Assembly (NCBI GenBank): GCA_016928575.1 | Contig: JAFGKK010000015.1 | Coordinates: forward strand, 44,498 to 108,497 | Source: Anaerolineales bacterium | Lineage (GTDB): Bacteria; Chloroflexota; Anaerolineae; Anaerolineales; RBG-16-64-43 | Direction: 5' to 3' | DNA: 64,000 nucleotides | In this document: piece by piece, positions 61,016 through 64,000 of the stretch | How the letters are laid out: every line of letters begins with the position of its first letter | How positions within the stretch are numbered: the first letter of the stretch is position 1 | Made by a program: the position numbers and the translations under genes | The notes under the pieces: generated by a model | What the model saw: only the letters and a program-made list of their open reading frames with translations | Told to the model about the DNA's origin: nothing | Databases searched by the model: none

Positions 61016-61761
61016 CCGGAAGGAGGTTCGGCCATCCGCCGGAAAACCAGATACAGTGCGACGGATCCGGCCGCGGCGGCGTTTAAGGATTGGATTTTTC
61101 CGCGCATCGGAAGTCGCAGCAGCCGGTCGCAGGATTTCCGCACCAACGGCCTCAAACCTTCTGCTTCGCTGCCGACCGCCAGCGCGAGCGGGCCGTCTAA
61201 GCCGGCCTCGAAGATGGATTCCGCCGCCGGGTCGGCGTCCAATCCCGCCACCCAGATCCCCCGCCGCTTTAACTCCGCGATCGCTTGGGCCAGGTTGGCC
61301 TGGGCGATTTGCAGATGCTCCACCGCCCCCGCCGACGCATTCACCACCGCCGGTGTGACTCCCGCCGCCCGCCGCGGCGGTAGCACCACCCCCTGCACGC
61401 CGACGGCCTCCGCCGTGCGCAGTAGCGCGGCCAGGTTCTGCGGGTCTTGAATTTGATCCAAGATCAACACCAACGCCCGCGGACCTTCCCGCTCCACCCG
61501 GGCGAGGATTTCCTCCAGCGGTGCGAGCGGATACGCTTCGGTTTGGACGGCCACCCCCTGATGGTTTCCTCCCAAGCGGTCGAGGATTTCGTTGGCCACC
61601 TTTTCCACGGGTAGGTTTTTCTTGCCTGCCAGCCCGAGGATCTCCCCCAAAGCACCTTGCGCCTGCGCCCCGTGCGCCAGGCGGACGAGGAAAACGGTCC
61701 GGCGTCCGGACCGCAGCACTTCGCGCACGGCTTGGCGGCCGTAGATCCACTCCCGGTTCAC
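61012..61761 (-). CDS. rlmB: SpoU-family rRNA 2'-O-methyltransferase (RlmB-like)
   Basis: 249 residues. A short N-terminal L30e-like domain begins WIYGRQAVREVLRSGRRTVFLV. The SPOUT core has motif 1 ILDQIQDPQNLAALLRTAEA, motif 2 LALAVGSEAEGLRPLV and motif 3 LPMRGKIQSLNAAAAGSVAL. RlmB methylates G2251 of 23S rRNA. The gene lies between cysS and the Cas4-like gene. TrmH-type tRNA specificity cannot be excluded. Confidence 0.93.
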   Translation of the reverse strand: MNREWIYGRQAVREVLRSGRRTVFLVRLAHGAQAQGALGEILGLAGKKNLPVEKVANEILDRLGGNHQGVAVQTEAYPLAPLEEILARVEREGPRALVLILDQIQDPQNLAALLRTAEAVGVQGVVLPPRRAAGVTPAVVNASAGAVEHLQIAQANLAQAIAELKRRGIWVAGLDADPAAESIFEAGLDGPLALAVGSEAEGLRPLVRKSCDRLLRLPMRGKIQSLNAAAAGSVALYLVFRRMAEPPSG

Positions 61762-61896
61762 GGTTTCCCTGCCGAGGTATCGGCCTTCAGCACCGGCGGT
61801 CGGCTCCGCCGGTAGAAAAAGGCCGGGGTGTTCCCCGGATGAAGGCGTTGGCCGAGAGGATTGCGTGGCATTGAGCGGGGAACCTCACCGGCGGAT

Positions 61897-63342
61897 TTAT
61901 TGGATCTTCCAGGTCGTGCCTTCCTTGCCGTCCTCCAGCATTACTCCGATGTCCTCGAGCCGTTTGCGGATCGAATCCGAAAGTGTCCAATCCTTGCGGG
62001 CGCGGGCCTCGTCGCGCAACCCCACCAGCAATCGAATCAACGACGCCTCCCGGTCGGGCGAAGAACCGCCGTCGCCCCTCGGCAGCAGCCCGAGCACATC
62101 GCCGGCCAACTCGCGGTAGAGGGCCGCGAAAAGCTCCTGATCCTTTCGGCGAAACCCCTTGTCCGTTCCCAGCCCGGTGTTCACCTCGCGGGTGAACTCG
62201 AACAGGGCCGCGATCGCCGCCGGCGCGTTGAAATCTTCATCCATCGCCTCCCGGAACCGGCGGCGGACGTCCTCCGCCAGCGCGGATGCCGCTGAGCTTT
62301 GAGTGGGATCCCCCGCCTCCGGCGCCGCCAGCCGCTGGACCAGCGCGGCATACGGCCCGACCAGACGCTCCCATCCGCGGACCGCCCCCCGCATCGCCTC
62401 TTCGGAATAATCCAGCGGACTGCGGTAATTTCCAGAGAGAATGAAGAAGCGGATCGCCTCCGGACGGAATCGGGCCAGCGCATCCTGCAGCGAGACGAAA
62501 TTGTTCAGGCTCTTGCTCATTTTCACGCCGCCCACGGTCAGCGATCCGGTCAGCAGCCAATACCTGGCAAACGGCTTGCCGGTGGCGGCTTCCGCCTGGG
62601 CGATCTCGCACTCGTTGTGGGGGAAGATGTTGTCGACGCCGCCGCCGTGGATGTCAAAGGTTTCGCCGAGGTATTTGGTGCTCATCGCCGAGCATTCGAT
62701 GTGCCATCCTGGGAACCCCCACCCCCAGGGCGAAGGCCAGCGCAGGATGTGCTCCGGCTCCGCCTTCTTCCACAAGGCGAAATCCGCGGGGTGGCGCTTC
62801 TCTTCACGGACTTCCACCCGCGCGCCTTCTTCCTGCTCCTCCACCCGACGACCGGATAATTTTCCATATTCCGGAAACGAACGGACGTCGAAATACACCG
62901 AGCCGTCTTGCTCGTAGGCATGCCCATTTTCCAGAAGACGTTTGACCCATTCGATCTGCTCCGGAATGTGGGCCGAGGCGCGCGGCGATATATCGGGCCG
63001 GACCACTCCCAAAGCGTCCATCCCTTCGAAATACTCCCGCGTGTACCGTTCGACGAGCTCCATCGGTTCCATGGATTCGCGTGCGGATCCTTTGAGGATC
63101 CGGTCCTCTCCGCTGTCGAGCAGGTGGCCGACGTCGGTGATGTTCTGCACGTAGCGGACCCGGTATCCAGAGTAGCGCAGGTAGCGGACAATCACGTCGA
63201 AGGAGACGTAGGTCTTTGCGTGTCCGATGTGCGTACTGGCATATACCGTCGGTCCGCAGACATAGATGTGAACCCGCCCTTCGGTTATGGGTTGAAAGGG
63301 CTCGAGTTTGCGGACCAGGCTGTTGTACACGATAAGGGCCAT
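61897..63342 (-). CDS. cysS: Cysteinyl-tRNA synthetase
   Basis: 481 residues. The HIGH-type motif is [15 protein letters not shown] near 32-46, zinc ligands include Cys29 in CGPT and C/H in WHIECSAMS, and the KMSKS motif is [15 protein letters not shown] near 273. The C-terminal anticodon domain has [18 protein letters not shown]. It charges tRNA-Cys. It lies 26 nt after the PIN-TRAM gene and 136 nt before rlmB. Confidence 0.97.
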   Translation of the reverse strand: MALIVYNSLVRKLEPFQPITEGRVHIYVCGPTVYASTHIGHAKTYVSFDVIVRYLRYSGYRVRYVQNITDVGHLLDSGEDRILKGSARESMEPMELVERYTREYFEGMDALGVVRPDISPRASAHIPEQIEWVKRLLENGHAYEQDGSVYFDVRSFPEYGKLSGRRVEEQEEGARVEVREEKRHPADFALWKKAEPEHILRWPSPWGWGFPGWHIECSAMSTKYLGETFDIHGGGVDNIFPHNECEIAQAEAATGKPFARYWLLTGSLTVGGVKMSKSLNNFVSLQDALARFRPEAIRFFILSGNYRSPLDYSEEAMRGAVRGWERLVGPYAALVQRLAAPEAGDPTQSSAASALAEDVRRRFREAMDEDFNAPAAIAALFEFTREVNTGLGTDKGFRRKDQELFAALYRELAGDVLGLLPRGDGGSSPDREASLIRLLVGLRDEARARKDWTLSDSIRKRLEDIGVMLEDGKEGTTWKIQ

Positions 63343-63368
63343 AAGCCATTCCTGTCTGCGGGGGATGA

Positions 63369-64000
63369 TTAATGCGGCTTGCCCTGCACGGGAGCGCTGT
63401 TGTCGATCCGGGCGAAGATCATCCGCCCCGCGGAAGTCTGCAGTACTTTGGTGACCACGACCGTCACCGTCCGGTCGAGGAACCTTCGCCCTTCGTCGAC
63501 CACCACCATCGTTCCATCCTCCAGGTACCCCACCCCCTGCCCCGGCTCCTTTCCTTCTTGAATCAGGTATACCGGCAGGGTTTCTCCGGGCAGGAAGATC
63601 ACCCGGATCGCGTTGGCCAGGTCGTTCAAATTCAGGACCACCACACCCTGAAGTTCGGCGACCCGGTTTAAGTTGTAGTCGTTCGTGAGGATCGGGCAGT
63701 GCAGTTGTTTCGCCAGAACGATGAGTTTTTCATCCGTGCTGTGAATCTCCTCCACATCCAAATCCGTGACCCGCAGCGGAGTGCGGGTGTCCTTCCTCAG
63801 CCGGTTGAGAACCTCGAGGCCGCGCCGTCCGCGCTGGTGCCGGATCGGTTCCGAGGAATCCGCAATGTACTGCAGTTCGTTCAAGACGAACCGCGGGACC
63901 AGCATGGTGGATTGCAGAAATCCGGTCGCCGCAACGTCCGCGATCCGTCCGTCGATGATGACGCTGGTGTCCAATAGGATTGTGCGTTCTTCCAGGGCCG
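63369..64000 (-). CDS. PIN-TRAM domain protein (YacL-like), 5' end outside window
   Basis: The frame continues past the right edge ([20 protein letters not shown]), so the first codons are missing. The PIN domain has the acidic residues in [12 protein letters not shown], then ALARRQ-equivalent [16 protein letters not shown] and [12 protein letters not shown]. The C-terminal TRAM domain spans about 110-190 of the visible part with [21 protein letters not shown]. Bacillus YacL has N-terminal membrane helices before PIN, which would be outside this window. RNA binding and possible nuclease role are inferred from family. Confidence 0.88.
   Translation of the reverse strand, partial: ALEERTILLDTSVIIDGRIADVAATGFLQSTMLVPRFVLNELQYIADSSEPIRHQRGRRGLEVLNRLRKDTRTPLRVTDLDVEEIHSTDEKLIVLAKQLHCPILTNDYNLNRVAELQGVVVLNLNDLANAIRVIFLPGETLPVYLIQEGKEPGQGVGYLEDGTMVVVDEGRRFLDRTVTVVVTKVLQTSAGRMIFARIDNSAPVQGKPH

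Noticed and set aside
61016..61750. N-terminal extension of the Cas4-like ORF
   Set aside because: Runs through rlmB in another frame. ATG 61015 overlaps the rlmB stop as ATGA and gives a sensible anchor.
1..64000. CRISPR array or cas operon linked to the Cas4-like gene
   Set aside because: No regularly spaced direct repeats and no cas1, cas2 or effector genes in the window.

Overview
The window is about 62% GC and reads as the chromosome of a member of the Chloroflexota, most likely Anaerolineae. This is inferred from gene content and not from a marker tree: a RibXY-type riboflavin transporter behind an FMN riboswitch, SpoVS, ClpC, an EF-P with arginine at its loop tip, WD40, FHA, PP2C and FecR signalling proteins, many lipoproteins with Pro/Thr linkers, and no outer-membrane assembly genes. 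There are no prophage genes, transposase genes, rRNA genes or CRISPR arrays.

Layout. 1-5.6 kb: the 3' part of a WD40 protein, a flavodoxin/ferredoxin fusion, an intact DUF4386-like membrane protein beside a frameshifted DUF4386 pseudogene, and an ECF sigma factor with a small membrane partner. 6-12 kb: a TPR-aspartyl protease, a NarL-type two-component pair, efp with a Cys-rich follower, and a HAD-DinB fusion. 12.2-16.1 kb: an extracytoplasmic VWA-like protein with a cytoplasmic FHA domain, then a PP2C phosphatase fused to FecR. 16.3-20.8 kb (minus): HAD, unknown, GNAT, murJ, and a C39-like peptidase coupled to murJ. 21.7-27.9 kb (minus): a tightly coupled operon of a GH63-type glycosidase, a GT4 glycosyltransferase and fused OtsA-OtsB. 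28.3-31.5 kb (minus): GNAT, surE, proC and an AAC(3)-like protein. 31.7-34.6 kb: lipA and an ABC-2 exporter. 35-37.5 kb (minus): three paralogous six-helix membrane proteins plus a winged-helix regulator behind an AT-rich consensus promoter. 37.6-40 kb: two related lipoproteins and spoVS. 40-43.4 kb: holB, an HU-like protein, a zinc-ribbon membrane protein and holA. 44-53 kb: DUF937, clpC, DUF3597, two membrane proteins downstream of guaA, xpt and tRNA-Arg(CCT). 53.2-56.3 kb (minus): an ABC transporter behind an FMN riboswitch and terminator. 56.4-64 kb (minus): small membrane proteins, recN, nadK, a Cas4-like nuclease, rlmB, cysS and the 3' part of a PIN-TRAM protein.

How genes work together. 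The riboswitch ties the 53-56 kb transporter to riboflavin uptake. The 22.7-27.9 kb genes form one translationally coupled unit for synthesis and breakdown of trehalose or related glucoside solutes. guaA and xpt are purine-metabolism genes on the same strand, separated by 217 bases. nadK and recN form a compact run with two membrane proteins.

Non-coding highlights are a MITE-like element present in at least two clear copies (one with a perfect 6-bp target-site duplication) plus a longer diverged relative, short dispersed motifs, and several genes whose -10 box lies 6-11 nt upstream of the start codon, which implies leaderless mRNAs. Long ORFs opposite real genes are composition artefacts and are omitted.
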